Part shown: piece by piece, positions 35,865 to 43,575 of the stretch | Layout of the letters: the number at the start of each line of letters is the position of its first letter | Numbering within the stretch: the stretch's first letter is position 1 | Source of the DNA: Alphaproteobacteria bacterium | GTDB lineage: Bacteria; Pseudomonadota; Alphaproteobacteria; Rhizobiales; Beijerinckiaceae | Direction of reading: 5' to 3' | Assembly (NCBI GenBank): GCA_021325385.1 | Contig: JAJPHH010000184.1 | Coordinates: 1-45,706 of the forward strand | DNA: 45,706 bases | Position numbers and translations under genes: made by a program | Notes under the pieces: model-generated | The model's input: only the letters and a program-made list of their open reading frames with translations | Told to the model about the DNA's origin: nothing | Database searches by the model: none

Positions 35865-36755
35865 ATGGAATGGGAGCAATCCCGCGAATCGACCAATATC
35901 GAGGACCGCCGCGGCGAGGGCGGAGGCGGCTTTTCGATCGGCGGCGGGGGCGGCGGCCTCGGCATTGGCGCAATTTTGGTCATTCTCGCCATCGGCTATT
36001 TTACCGGCATCGATCCGCGCCTGCTGATCGGCGGCGCTGAAATCCTGACCGGCGCCGGCCATAACAGCGCCTATCGCCCGCCGGCCCAGACCGCGCAAAC
36101 CGAAAGCGTTTCGCAGAACGACCCGATGCGCCGCTTCGTCGCCAAGGTCCTCGCCCAGACCGAGGACGTCTGGACGAAGGTTCTCCCGGAGCAGAAAGGC
36201 GTGCGCTATGTCGCGCCCAAGCTCGTCCTCTATAGCGGCGCGACGCGCTCGGGCTGCGGCCAGGCGCAGGCGGCGATGGGGCCGTTCTATTGCCCGAATG
36301 ACCAGAAGGTCTATCTCGATATGTCGTTCTTCAACGATATGCGCACAAAGTACGGCGGCGGCGGCGATTTCGCCTACGCTTATGTGGTCGCGCACGAGAT
36401 CGGCCATCACGTGCAAGATCAGCTCGGCATTCTCGCCAAAGTCGACGAAGCCAAGGCGCAGGTGAGCCGCACCCAGGCCAATGCGCTGTCGGTGCGAGTC
36501 GAATTGATGGCCGATTGTCTCGCCGGCGTCTGGGCGTATAACGCCAACCAAGAATACCGCATTCTCGATCCCGGCGACGTCGAAAAGGCGATCGCGACGG
36601 CCCAGGCGATTGGCGACGATCGTCTGCAGACGGCGGCGCGCGGCTATTCCGTGCCCGACAGCTTCACCCACGGCTCGTCGGCGGCGCGGCAGAAATGGCT
36701 GCAGACCGGCTTGAACAGCGGGCAGATCGATTCTTGCAATACATTCAAGCAGTAG
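35865..36755 (+). CDS. YpfJ-family membrane-anchored neutral zinc metallopeptidase
   Basis: The start at 35865 (MEWEQSRESTNIEDRRGEGG) is fixed by GGAGG six bases ahead and by the conserved family N-terminus; the frame is open further to 35763. The 296-residue protein has a Gly-rich stretch (GGGFSIGGGGGGLG), one membrane helix (IGAILVILAIGYFTG), and a periplasmic domain with the zinc motif VVAHEIGHHVQDQLG (HExxH) near residues 180-184. RVELMADCLAGVWAYNAN supplies the downstream Glu-type ligand region, and FYCPNDQKVYLD and GYSVPDSFTHGSSAARQKWL are signature segments. Family members are described as neutral zinc peptidases; the physiological substrate is not known. Confidence 0.93.
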   Translation: MEWEQSRESTNIEDRRGEGGGGFSIGGGGGGLGIGAILVILAIGYFTGIDPRLLIGGAEILTGAGHNSAYRPPAQTAQTESVSQNDPMRRFVAKVLAQTEDVWTKVLPEQKGVRYVAPKLVLYSGATRSGCGQAQAAMGPFYCPNDQKVYLDMSFFNDMRTKYGGGGDFAYAYVVAHEIGHHVQDQLGILAKVDEAKAQVSRTQANALSVRVELMADCLAGVWAYNANQEYRILDPGDVEKAIATAQAIGDDRLQTAARGYSVPDSFTHGSSAARQKWLQTGLNSGQIDSCNTFKQ

Positions 36756-36769
36756 CAGAGATCCTCATG

Positions 36770-36853
36770 TCATTCCCGCGCAAGCGGGAATCCAGCGCCG
36801 AGCGAGCCTTCAAGCGCGGCGGCGCCCTTGGATTCCCGCTTGCGCGGGAATGA
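36770..36853. repeat. inverted repeat element with 25-bp arms
   Basis: The arms 36770-36794 (TCATTCCCGCGCAAGCGGGA and on) and 36829-36853 are perfect reverse complements around a 34-base centre. Each arm also contains its own short palindrome (CCCGC-GCAA-GCGGG). It lies between the metallopeptidase and reductase genes. Sequences of this type are widespread intergenic repeats in alphaproteobacteria. Confidence 0.88.
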
Positions 36854-36902
36854 GGCTGATGGATGATCGCAGGTAACGCCCCATTTTCCGTTAGGAGACA
36901 TC

Positions 36903-37895
36903 ATGCCCGTCAACAAGCAGATCGTGCTCGCTTCGCGGCCGATCGGGGCCGCCGAGCTTGGCAATTTCAAGCTTATCGAGACGGAGACGCCGACGCCCGG
37001 TCCGGGCGAAGTTCTGGTGCGCCATCTCTATCTATCGCTCGATCCATACATGCGCGGCCGCATGAGCGACGCCAAATCCTACGCCGCGCCGCAGGAGCTC
37101 GGCGCGGTGATGGTCGGCGGCACGGTCGGCGAAGTCGTCGCCTCCAATAACGAGCGCTTCAAGCCCGGCGACAAGGTCGTCGGCGCAGGCGGGTGGCAGA
37201 ATTATTCGCTGAGCGACGGCCGCGACCTTCGCGTCATCGATGCGACGCGCATCCCGATCCAAGCCTATCTCGGCCCGGTCGGCATGCCCGGCGTCACTGC
37301 CTGGTACGGTCTCAACAAGATCATCGCGCCGAAAAAGGGCGAAACGGTCGTGGTCACCGCGGCGACCGGCGCGGTAGGCTCCGTGGTCGGCCAATTGGCC
37401 AAGCTCGCCGGAGCGCGCACGGTCGGGGTGGCCGGCGGGCCCGAGAAATGCGCCTATGCGCGGGACGAACTCGGATATGACGCCTGCCTCGATCACAGGT
37501 CGCCGAATTTCGTCGACGAGATGAAGGCGGCGCTGCCGAACGGCGTCGACGGATTGTTCGAAAATGTCGGCGGGCTGCCGTTCGAGACGGCGGCGCGGCG
37601 CTTCAACGATTTCGCCCGCGTCGCGATTTGCGGCGCCATCGCCTCGTATGACGGCGGATCGGCGCCGGCGATCGATTTGCGCGTGATGCTGGTCAAGCGC
37701 CTCAAGGTCGAAGGCTTCATCGTCATGGATCACCTGGCGCTGTGGCCGACGGCGCTGGCTGAACTCGCCAGTCTCGTCGCTTCGGGACGCCTGCGCTATC
37801 GCGAGACCGTCTCCGAAGGCTTGGAGAGCGCGCCGCAAGCCTTTCTCGGCATGCTGAAGGGCAAGAATTTCGGCAAGCAGCTCGTCAAGCTATAG
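36903..37895 (+). CDS. NADP-dependent zinc-free medium-chain reductase (CurA-like)
   Basis: A 330-residue cytoplasmic oxidoreductase of the leukotriene B4 12-hydroxydehydrogenase / CurA branch, which reduces activated double bonds with NADPH. It starts MPVNKQIVLASRPIGAAELG behind TAGGAGACATC. The N-terminal GroES-like domain has LSLDPYMRGRMSDAKSYAAP, which replaces the zinc sites of classical alcohol dehydrogenases. The Rossmann domain holds VTAATGAVGSVVGQLAKLAG, followed by the NADP-selecting GGPEKCAYARDELGYDACLD and DGLFENVGGLPFETAARRFN. The ending ESAPQAFLGMLKGKNFGKQL is characteristic. The natural substrate is unknown; quinones, enals and curcumin-like enones are family examples. Confidence 0.93.
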   Translation: MPVNKQIVLASRPIGAAELGNFKLIETETPTPGPGEVLVRHLYLSLDPYMRGRMSDAKSYAAPQELGAVMVGGTVGEVVASNNERFKPGDKVVGAGGWQNYSLSDGRDLRVIDATRIPIQAYLGPVGMPGVTAWYGLNKIIAPKKGETVVVTAATGAVGSVVGQLAKLAGARTVGVAGGPEKCAYARDELGYDACLDHRSPNFVDEMKAALPNGVDGLFENVGGLPFETAARRFNDFARVAICGAIASYDGGSAPAIDLRVMLVKRLKVEGFIVMDHLALWPTALAELASLVASGRLRYRETVSEGLESAPQAFLGMLKGKNFGKQLVKL

Positions 37896-37907
37896 CGGCG
37901 TACCTTT

Positions 37908-37944
37908 CATTGCGGGATGCCTCGTCGCCTCGCTCCTCGCAATG
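37908..37944. repeat. short rhizobial-type intergenic palindrome
   Basis: CATTGCG (37908-37914) and CGCAATG (37938-37944) pair around a GC-rich centre with CGTCGCCTCGCTCCTC. The sequence resembles a widespread intergenic repeat of Hyphomicrobiales. It lies in the 70-base gap ahead of the peptidase gene. Confidence 0.55.
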
Positions 37945-37965
37945 GCATGGTCTGGAGGAGCGTTC

Positions 37966-38961
37966 ATGCATAATCTGATCACCGATCTCGAGGGCGTCTC
38001 GGTCGGCTCGGCGGAAGACGAGCGCGTCGCTTCGGGGGTCAGCGTCGTCCTATTCGAGGAGCCGGCCGTCGCCTCGATCGCCATTCATGGCGGCGCGCCG
38101 GCGGCGCGCGACACGGCGCTGCTCGAGCCGGAAATGACCGTGCCGGCGGTCGACGCGCTGGTCCTTTCCGGCGGCTCGGCTTTCGGGCTCGACGCGGCGG
38201 GCGGCGCGCAGGCGCGCCTCTTGGAAATGGGTCGCGGCTATCCCGTCCACGCCTTTCGCGTTCCGATCGTACCGAGCGCGAGCCTTTTCGACCTCGCCAA
38301 TGGCGGCGACAAGAATTGGGGCCGGCGGCCGCCCTATTGGGAGCTCGGCTATCAAGCGGCCTCTCGCGCGAGCCGGACATTCGCGCTCGGCACGGCCGGC
38401 GCCGGCTATGGCGCGACGACCTGCGATTTGAAGGGCGGCCTTGGCTCGGCGAGCGCGGTCTCCTCGCGCGGCTTTCTCGTCGGCGCGCTGGTCGCGGCGA
38501 ACGCGGTCGGGCGCGCGACGCGCGGCTCGTCGCCTTATTTCTGGGCCGCGCCCTATGAGCGCGGCGATGAATTCGGCGGGCTCGGCGCGGGGGATCACTC
38601 CGCAGCGGACGCGCTGACGATGCGGCTTAAGAACGAAGCGCCGGCCAACACGACGATCGGGATCGCCGTCACCGATGCGCGGCTGACCAAGGCCCAGATG
38701 AAGCGGATCGCCACCATGGCGCAGGACGGCTATGCGCTGGCGCTTCGCCCGGCTCACGCGCCGACCGAGGGCGACATCGTGTTCGCCGCGACGACAGGCC
38801 GGGCGAAGCATGCGCCGGATCTTCGCGACATCGCCGAGATCGGCATGCTCGCCGCTGAATGCCTGGCGCGCGCGGTTGCGCGCGGCGTCTACGAGGCGAA
38901 ATCGTTGGACAACGCCATCGCGCCGCGATGCTGGCGCGACGTTTACGGGAAAGCCTCGTGA
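37966..38961 (+). CDS. P1-family (DmpA/BapA-type) self-processing aminopeptidase
   Basis: The start at 37966 (MHNLITDLEGVSVGSAEDER) is supported by GGAGGAG seven bases upstream; an earlier ATG at 37942 lacks this. The 331-residue protein belongs to the N-terminal-nucleophile peptidases that act on N-terminal residues of small or beta-peptides and D-amino-acid esters. It has GVSVVLFEEPAVASIAIHGG, APAARDTALLEPEMTVPAVD and ALVLSGGSAFGLDAAGGAQA in order. The likely autocleavage and nucleophile site is the Gly-Ser in CDLKGGLGSASAVSSRGF, and the chain ends with FAATTGRAKHAPDLRDIAEI. Physiological substrates are unknown. Its last codons overlap a long inverted repeat. Confidence 0.92.
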   Translation: MHNLITDLEGVSVGSAEDERVASGVSVVLFEEPAVASIAIHGGAPAARDTALLEPEMTVPAVDALVLSGGSAFGLDAAGGAQARLLEMGRGYPVHAFRVPIVPSASLFDLANGGDKNWGRRPPYWELGYQAASRASRTFALGTAGAGYGATTCDLKGGLGSASAVSSRGFLVGALVAANAVGRATRGSSPYFWAAPYERGDEFGGLGAGDHSAADALTMRLKNEAPANTTIGIAVTDARLTKAQMKRIATMAQDGYALALRPAHAPTEGDIVFAATTGRAKHAPDLRDIAEIGMLAAECLARAVARGVYEAKSLDNAIAPRCWRDVYGKAS

Positions 38962-39038
38962 TCTTTGTGCTTCCTTCGTGATCTTCGTGTTTAGAATTTC
39001 AACACGAAGGTCACGAAGGATGCACAAAGATCACGAAG
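38955..39038. repeat. inverted repeat between two convergent genes
   Basis: The left arm 38955-38991 and the right arm about 39002-39038 (CTTCGTGATCTTTGTGCATC on the minus strand) pair with only a few mismatches around a nine-base AT-rich loop. Each arm is made of repeated CTTCGTGATCTT(T)GTG units. The left arm includes the stop codon of the peptidase gene, and the right arm ends 9 bases before the stop of the convergent oxidase gene, so it could serve as terminator for both. Confidence 0.82.
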
Positions 39039-39046
39039 CATGTACC

Positions 39047-40300
39047 TCACCCGAACCGCGCCGCGCTGAACGGCCTGGGGTCCAGCGACGGCTTTTCGCC
39101 CGTCATCATCTCGGCGAGCAGTCTCCCGCTCATCGGGCCCAGCGTGAGGCCGAGATGATGATGGCCGAAATCGAGCCATAGGCTCTTGTGGCGCGGCGCT
39201 GGACCGATGATCGGCATCATGTCCGGAAGACAGGGCCTGCGGCCGAGCCAGGGCTCGGATTGGCGACGCTCGGCGAGCGGGAAGAGCGTGCGAGCGACGG
39301 GCTCGAGCCTGTCGAGATGGGCGCTCGACGGCTTATCGTCGCGCCGCGCGAATTCGGCGCCGGTGGTCAATCTTATGCCGCGCGTCATCGGCGTCAGCAC
39401 ATAGCCATATTCCGCATCGAGCACAGGTCGGCTCAGAGCGGCGTCGCCCTTGGCGCCGTAATGCATGTGATAGCCGCGCTTGACGCCGAGCGGAAACCGG
39501 TATCCGAGCGGGACGAGAACGTCGCTGGACCAGGCGCCGAGCGCGACGACCGCTTCGCGGGCCGCGAGCGTCCCTTCCGCCGTCGCGACGCTCCAACCGT
39601 CTGCGGCCGTCGTCAACGTCCGGGCGTCGCCGTTGAGCAAACGGCCGCCGCGTTCGCGGAAGAGCGCGGCGTAAGCCTTGACCAGCGCGCCGGGATCGGA
39701 AGTCGTCGCCGGCTCCGAGAAATGGACGCCGCCGGCCGCCGCTTCGGTCAGATGCGGCTCCATGGCGGCGAGCTCGGCGCGATCGAGCACGCGCGAGGCG
39801 ACGCCGAAGGGCCGCAATTCCTCGATCTCCGCCAGAGCCGCCTGGCGGCCGCGCTCGCTGCGATAGACCTTGATCCAGCCTTCGTCCCGCAACAGCGCCT
39901 CGGCCCCGGCGGCCTTGGCGAAGGCGCGGTGCTCCGGCAAAGCGGCGGCGTTGAGCGGCCGCGCCGCGTTGGCGATTGCGATCCGGTTCTGCGGCGAGGA
40001 GGCGAGGAAATAGCGCCAGAGCCAGGGCGCAATCGAAGGCAAGGCGCTGTAACGGATATGCGCCCGCGGATCGCGGTTCAGCGCCGCCAGGGCGATCTCG
40101 CCAAGCTTGCGCGGAAACGTATAGGGAAAAACCGCCTCGGCTTGGATGATCCCGGTATTGCCGTAACTCGTCTCGCTGGCGGCCGCGCCCGAGCGGTCGA
40201 CAATGGCGACCGAGCGGCCGCGCGCCTGCAGATGCAGCGCGGCCGAGACCCCGACGATCCCGGCGCCGAGAACCACGACGTCGACTTTGGCGAGAGGCAT
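39047..40300 (-). CDS. FAD-dependent D-amino-acid dehydrogenase/oxidase family protein (DadA-like)
   Basis: A 417-residue flavoprotein of the DAO family, which oxidatively deaminates D-amino acids or glycine-type amines. The N-terminal dinucleotide fold reads VDVVVLGAGIVGVSAALHLQ (GxGxxG), then RGRSVAIVDRSGAAASETSY and GNTGIIQAEAVFPYTFPRKL, a DadA-like signature. The second FAD contact is ATAEGTLAAREAVVALGAWS, and the C-terminal motif is LWLDFGHHHLGLTLGPMSGR. GGAGGAG lies directly before the ATG. Relatives donate electrons to the membrane chain. The exact substrate is open. No racemase is next to it, and the gene is transcribed alone toward the peptidase gene. Confidence 0.9.
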   Translation of the reverse strand: MPLAKVDVVVLGAGIVGVSAALHLQARGRSVAIVDRSGAAASETSYGNTGIIQAEAVFPYTFPRKLGEIALAALNRDPRAHIRYSALPSIAPWLWRYFLASSPQNRIAIANAARPLNAAALPEHRAFAKAAGAEALLRDEGWIKVYRSERGRQAALAEIEELRPFGVASRVLDRAELAAMEPHLTEAAAGGVHFSEPATTSDPGALVKAYAALFRERGGRLLNGDARTLTTAADGWSVATAEGTLAAREAVVALGAWSSDVLVPLGYRFPLGVKRGYHMHYGAKGDAALSRPVLDAEYGYVLTPMTRGIRLTTGAEFARRDDKPSSAHLDRLEPVARTLFPLAERRQSEPWLGRRPCLPDMMPIIGPAPRHKSLWLDFGHHHLGLTLGPMSGRLLAEMMTGEKPSLDPRPFSAARFG

Positions 40301-40521
40301 TTCGATCTCCTCCGGTCCCTTGGCACAGGCCGGCGCGGGCGCGCAACCTGCCGCCGCCCGTCGCCGCGAAAGCGCGATGCCGGGCTGAGCCGGCCTCCCG
40401 CGCGCCAGTTCGCTGGATTCTCGCTTGCCAGGGCAATGACAAGATCATTTTCCGGCCCGCTGCCGCGCCGCCGGCGCTTCGCTTCGCTCGCAGCGGCGGT
40501 GTAAGAGGAGGGCTGAACTCC

Positions 40522-40542
40522 ATGACGGACCTCTCGAGATGA
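40522..40542 (+). other. possible six-codon leader cistron overlapping the purB start
   Basis: An ATG at 40522, placed 10 bases after a strong GAGGAGGG, opens MTDLSR and stops at the TGA 40540-40542, which overlaps the purB ATG (ATGA at 40539-40542). purB itself has no good ribosome binding site of its own, so coupled re-initiation is possible. Confidence 0.4.
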
Positions 40543-41921
40543 TCCCTCGCTACTCCCGCCCGGCAATGGTCGCGATCTGGGCGCCGCAGACGCGTTTCAA
40601 AATCTGGTTCGAGATCGAGGCGCATGCTTGCGATGCGCTGGCCGAGCTCGGCGTCGTCCCGAAGGAGAGCGCCAAGGCGATCTGGGCGAAGGCGGGCAAG
40701 GTCGAATTCGACGCGGGTCGGATCGAGGAGATCGAAAAGGCGACCAAGCATGACGTCATCGCGTTTCTGACCCATCTCGCCGAATTCATCGGCCCGGATG
40801 CGCGCTTCGTCCATCAGGGGATGACCAGCTCCGATTTGCTCGACACATGCCTTGCGGTGCAGTTGCAGCGCGCGTCCGACATTCTGATCGCCGATATCGA
40901 CGCGCTGCTCGCTGCGCTGAAGCGGCGCGCCTACGAGTACAAAATGACCCCGACGATCGGCCGATCGCATGGCGTCCATGCCGAGCCGACCACGTTCGGC
41001 CTCAAATTGGCGCAAGCCTATGCCGAGTTCAAAAGAGGGCGCGAGCGCCTGGTCGCTGCGCGGCGCGAGATTTCGACCGCGGCGATTTCCGGCGCCGTCG
41101 GCACTTTCGCCAATATCGACCCTTATGTCGAAGACTACGTCGCCAAGAAAATGGGCCTGACGGTCGAGCCGATTTCGACCCAGGTGATCCCGCGCGACCG
41201 CCACGCGATGTTCTTCGCGACGCTTGGCGTCGTCGCCTCGTCGATCGAGCGGCTGGCGACGGAAATCCGGCATTTGCAGCGCACCGAAGTTCTCGAGGCG
41301 GAGGAATATTTCGCCGAGGGGCAGAAGGGCTCTTCGGCCATGCCGCATAAGCGCAACCCCGTGCTGACCGAGAATCTGACCGGCCTCGCCCGCCTCGTAC
41401 GCTCGGCCGTAACCCCGGCTTTGGAGAATGTCGCGCTCTGGCACGAGCGCGATATTTCGCACTCCTCGGTCGAACGGATGATCGGGCCGGACGCGACGAT
41501 CACGCTCGATTTTGCTCTCGCCCGGCTCGCCGAGGTCGTCGACAAGCTCGTCGTCTACCCTGAAAATATGGCGAAGAATCTCGACCGCCTCGGGGGGCTG
41601 ATCCATTCGCAGCGCGTGCTGCTGGCGCTGACGCAAAAAGGCGTCAGCCGCGACGACGCCTACGCCTATGTCCAGCGCAACGCCATGCCGGTTTGGCGCG
41701 GCGAGGGCGATTTTCTCACGCTGCTCAAGAAGGACAAAGACGTGACGCGGGCGCTGTCGCCGGTCGAGATCGAGAGCCTGTTCGACCTCGGCTATCATTT
41801 CAAGCATGTCGATACGATCTTTCGCCGAGTCTTCGACGAATCCTCCCCCGTTCCGCGAAGCGGAACGGGGGAGGGGGACCATGCGAAGCATGGTGGAGGG
41901 GGCCACGGCGGTTCAGGATAA
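40539..41921 (+). CDS. purB: adenylosuccinate lyase PurB, with repeat-derived C-terminal tail
   Basis: PurB cleaves SAICAR to AICAR and adenylosuccinate to AMP, releasing fumarate, in purine synthesis. The protein starts MIPRYSRPAMVAIWAPQTRF, the normal family opening. It carries QGMTSSDLLDTCLAVQLQRA, GRSHGVHAEPTTFGLKLAQA (catalytic His) and the fumarase-superfamily loop EGQKGSSAMPHKRNPVLTEN (catalytic Ser). It has 460 residues against about 435 usual. The excess is the Gly/His-rich end SSPVPRSGTGEGDHAKHGGG and on, encoded by a palindromic repeat at 41842-41996 that overlaps the gene end; the native chain would finish near FRRVFDE. Activity is probably kept, because all catalytic parts are intact. 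Confidence 0.96.
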   Translation: MIPRYSRPAMVAIWAPQTRFKIWFEIEAHACDALAELGVVPKESAKAIWAKAGKVEFDAGRIEEIEKATKHDVIAFLTHLAEFIGPDARFVHQGMTSSDLLDTCLAVQLQRASDILIADIDALLAALKRRAYEYKMTPTIGRSHGVHAEPTTFGLKLAQAYAEFKRGRERLVAARREISTAAISGAVGTFANIDPYVEDYVAKKMGLTVEPISTQVIPRDRHAMFFATLGVVASSIERLATEIRHLQRTEVLEAEEYFAEGQKGSSAMPHKRNPVLTENLTGLARLVRSAVTPALENVALWHERDISHSSVERMIGPDATITLDFALARLAEVVDKLVVYPENMAKNLDRLGGLIHSQRVLLALTQKGVSRDDAYAYVQRNAMPVWRGEGDFLTLLKKDKDVTRALSPVEIESLFDLGYHFKHVDTIFRRVFDESSPVPRSGTGEGDHAKHGGGGHGGSG

Positions 41922-41996
41922 TTCTCAACAGCCGGCGGCCCCCTCCACCGCGCTGACGCGCGGTCCCCCTCCCCCGCTTCGCGGGTGAGGAGAGGG
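41842..41996. repeat. composite palindromic repeat overlapping the 3' end of purB
   Basis: Made of two hairpins of the same general type as the 1.8-2.6 kb repeats: CCTCCCCCGTTCCGC-GAA-GCGGAACGGGGGAGG near 41843-41873, and CCCCCTCCCCCGCTTCGCGG with its G-rich partner near 41966-41994. Between them GGTGGAGGGGGCC (41892-41904) pairs with GGCCCCCTCCACC (41937-41949). It covers the last 26 or so codons of purB and ends right before the stop codon of the convergent DUF72 gene. Confidence 0.82.
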
Positions 41997-41998
41997 CG

Positions 41999-42814
41999 TC
42001 AGGCGCCCGCCTTGATCCTCTCCGCCAGCGCCATCGCCGCGGCGGGATTGCGCTCCTTGAAACCGCTGATCACGTAAAGGTACACGTCGCGGCCGGCCTT
42101 TTCAGGGTGATGCTCGGCGACGGTCTTCAGCCCGTCCGGCGCGCCGCCTTGGGCCCATTCCTTCGCCCGCTTCGCCCAAAGATCGAGCGCCGCCGCCGAA
42201 TAGCCGAGCTTCTCGTCCTTGCTCGTTCCCATGATGCGAACATAGACGAACGGCGCGGTGACGTCGGCGATCTGCGGATAGTCGCTGTCGGCGGCGATGA
42301 TGACGGCGACGCCGTACTTCCGGGCGAGAGCGATGAAAGCTGGCGAGCGGAAGCTCTCTTGCCGCACCTCGACCGCGTGACGAATGTCGACGCCGCCGAT
42401 TCTTTTCGGCAACAGCTTGAGAAACGCCTCGAAATCGTCCGCGTCGAATTTCTTGAACGGCGGAAACTGCCAGTTGATCGGACCGAGCTTGGCCCCAAGC
42501 TCGGCCACGCCGCTGTCGAAGAACGCCTTGATCGAGTCGCCAGCTTCGGACAGGACGCGCCGATTGGTGATGAAGCGCGTTCCTTTCAGCGCGAAAACGA
42601 AGCCGTCCGGCGTCTCGTCGCGCCATTTGATAAAGCTCGCCGGCTTTTGCAGCCCGTAATAGGTGCCGTTGATCTCGATCGAATTGAGCTTCCGGCTGGC
42701 GTATTCGAGCTCGCGCTTCTGCGCGAGCCCGTCAGGATAGAAGGTCCCGCGCCAAGGCTCGTACGTCCAGCCGCCGATGCCGATATGGATGCGCGGCTTT
42801 GCGCTTTTCGTCAT
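41999..42814 (-). CDS. DUF72 (YecE-like) TIM-barrel protein
   Basis: A 271-residue protein of the DUF72/YecE family, whose function is not established. The start at 42814 (MTKSAKPRIHIGIGGWTYEP) follows GGGAGGGG; the frame is open far upstream to 43120, but that part lies inside pgl. The family signature IGIGGWTYEPWRGTFYPDGL comes first, then YASRKLNSIEINGTYYGLQK, GPINWQFPPFKKFDADDFEA and DIRHAVEVRQESFRSPAFIA. FVYVRIMGTSKDEKLGYSAA and DVYLYVISGFKERNPAAAMA close the barrel. The gene lies 35 bases after pgl on the same strand and may be read with ROK-zwf-pgl. Confidence 0.9.
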   Translation of the reverse strand: MTKSAKPRIHIGIGGWTYEPWRGTFYPDGLAQKRELEYASRKLNSIEINGTYYGLQKPASFIKWRDETPDGFVFALKGTRFITNRRVLSEAGDSIKAFFDSGVAELGAKLGPINWQFPPFKKFDADDFEAFLKLLPKRIGGVDIRHAVEVRQESFRSPAFIALARKYGVAVIIAADSDYPQIADVTAPFVYVRIMGTSKDEKLGYSAAALDLWAKRAKEWAQGGAPDGLKTVAEHHPEKAGRDVYLYVISGFKERNPAAAMALAERIKAGA

Positions 42815-42849
42815 CGCCCCTCCCTGCTCCGCCGACGGGCGACGGGCTT

Positions 42850-43575
42850 TTAGGCCTCGAAGACCGTCAACTTTTCGGCCGCGCTGCGCAAGACCGTCCG
42901 AATCGGCAACTCGCTCGCCGGCCCGTCGCCGAGCGCCTTTTCCAACACCGCCCGCTTGCCTTCGCCCTCGATGTGCAAAGCGATCGCCTGGGCGCGCAAG
43001 ATCACGCGCGCCGTCAAGGTCAGGCGCGGCTCCGGCGCGTCCGGCGCGTTCATCGGCAGAACCAGGGCGCGCTCGCCCGGATTCATCGCCGCTTCGAGAT
43101 TGTCGCCGCCGGGAAACCATGAAGCCGTATGGCCGTTTTCGCCCATGCCGAGCACGATGAGATCGGCCGGCAAGGGCAAGTCGGCGATGCGCGCCTGCGC
43201 TGCGGCCAGTTCTTGGTCAGGACTAAGCCGATTGTCGGCCAAAGGCGCAAAGCGTGCTTCCGCGGCGCGATTTTGAAGCAAATGCTCGCGCACCAATTTG
43301 GCGTTGGAGCGCGGATCGTCGTCCGAAACACGGCGCTCGTCGGCCAGCGTTATATTGACCCGGCTCCAGTCGACGTCCTTCTGCGACAGGACTTCGAAAT
43401 AGCGCTTCGGCGTGGCGCCGCCGGAGACGATGAACGTCGCCTCGCCGCGCGCGGCCACAGCCTTCTGCAGCAAAGAAGACGTCCATTCCGCGAAAGCCTC
43501 GGCGAGGCTCTCGCTTGAAGGAAACTCTCGGCGCGCGATCGGCGCCGTTTCGAGATCAGCAGCAAGAGCAGTCAT
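42850..43575 (-). CDS. pgl: 6-phosphogluconolactonase
   Basis: Pgl hydrolyses 6-phosphogluconolactone to 6-phosphogluconate, directly after Zwf. The 241-residue protein is of the DevB/NagB-like type: IVSGGATPKRYFEVLSQKDV, then RVNITLADERRVSDDDPRSN (conserved ADER) and ADLIVLGMGENGHTASWFPG (GMGxDGHTAS-like site), and TARVILRAQAIALHIEGEGK. The start ATG overlaps the zwf stop by 4 bases (ATGA at 43572-43575), so the genes are translationally coupled and form an operon. Confidence 0.96.
   Translation of the reverse strand: MTALAADLETAPIARREFPSSESLAEAFAEWTSSLLQKAVAARGEATFIVSGGATPKRYFEVLSQKDVDWSRVNITLADERRVSDDDPRSNAKLVREHLLQNRAAEARFAPLADNRLSPDQELAAAQARIADLPLPADLIVLGMGENGHTASWFPGGDNLEAAMNPGERALVLPMNAPDAPEPRLTLTARVILRAQAIALHIEGEGKRAVLEKALGDGPASELPIRTVLRSAAEKLTVFEA

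Noticed and set aside
36770..36853. CRISPR array
   Set aside because: Only a single inverted pair is present, with no regularly spaced direct repeats; no cas gene is in the window.
39333..41906. 857-residue minus-strand frame across purB
   Set aside because: It is antisense to purB and out of frame with the DadA-like gene; no protein features.
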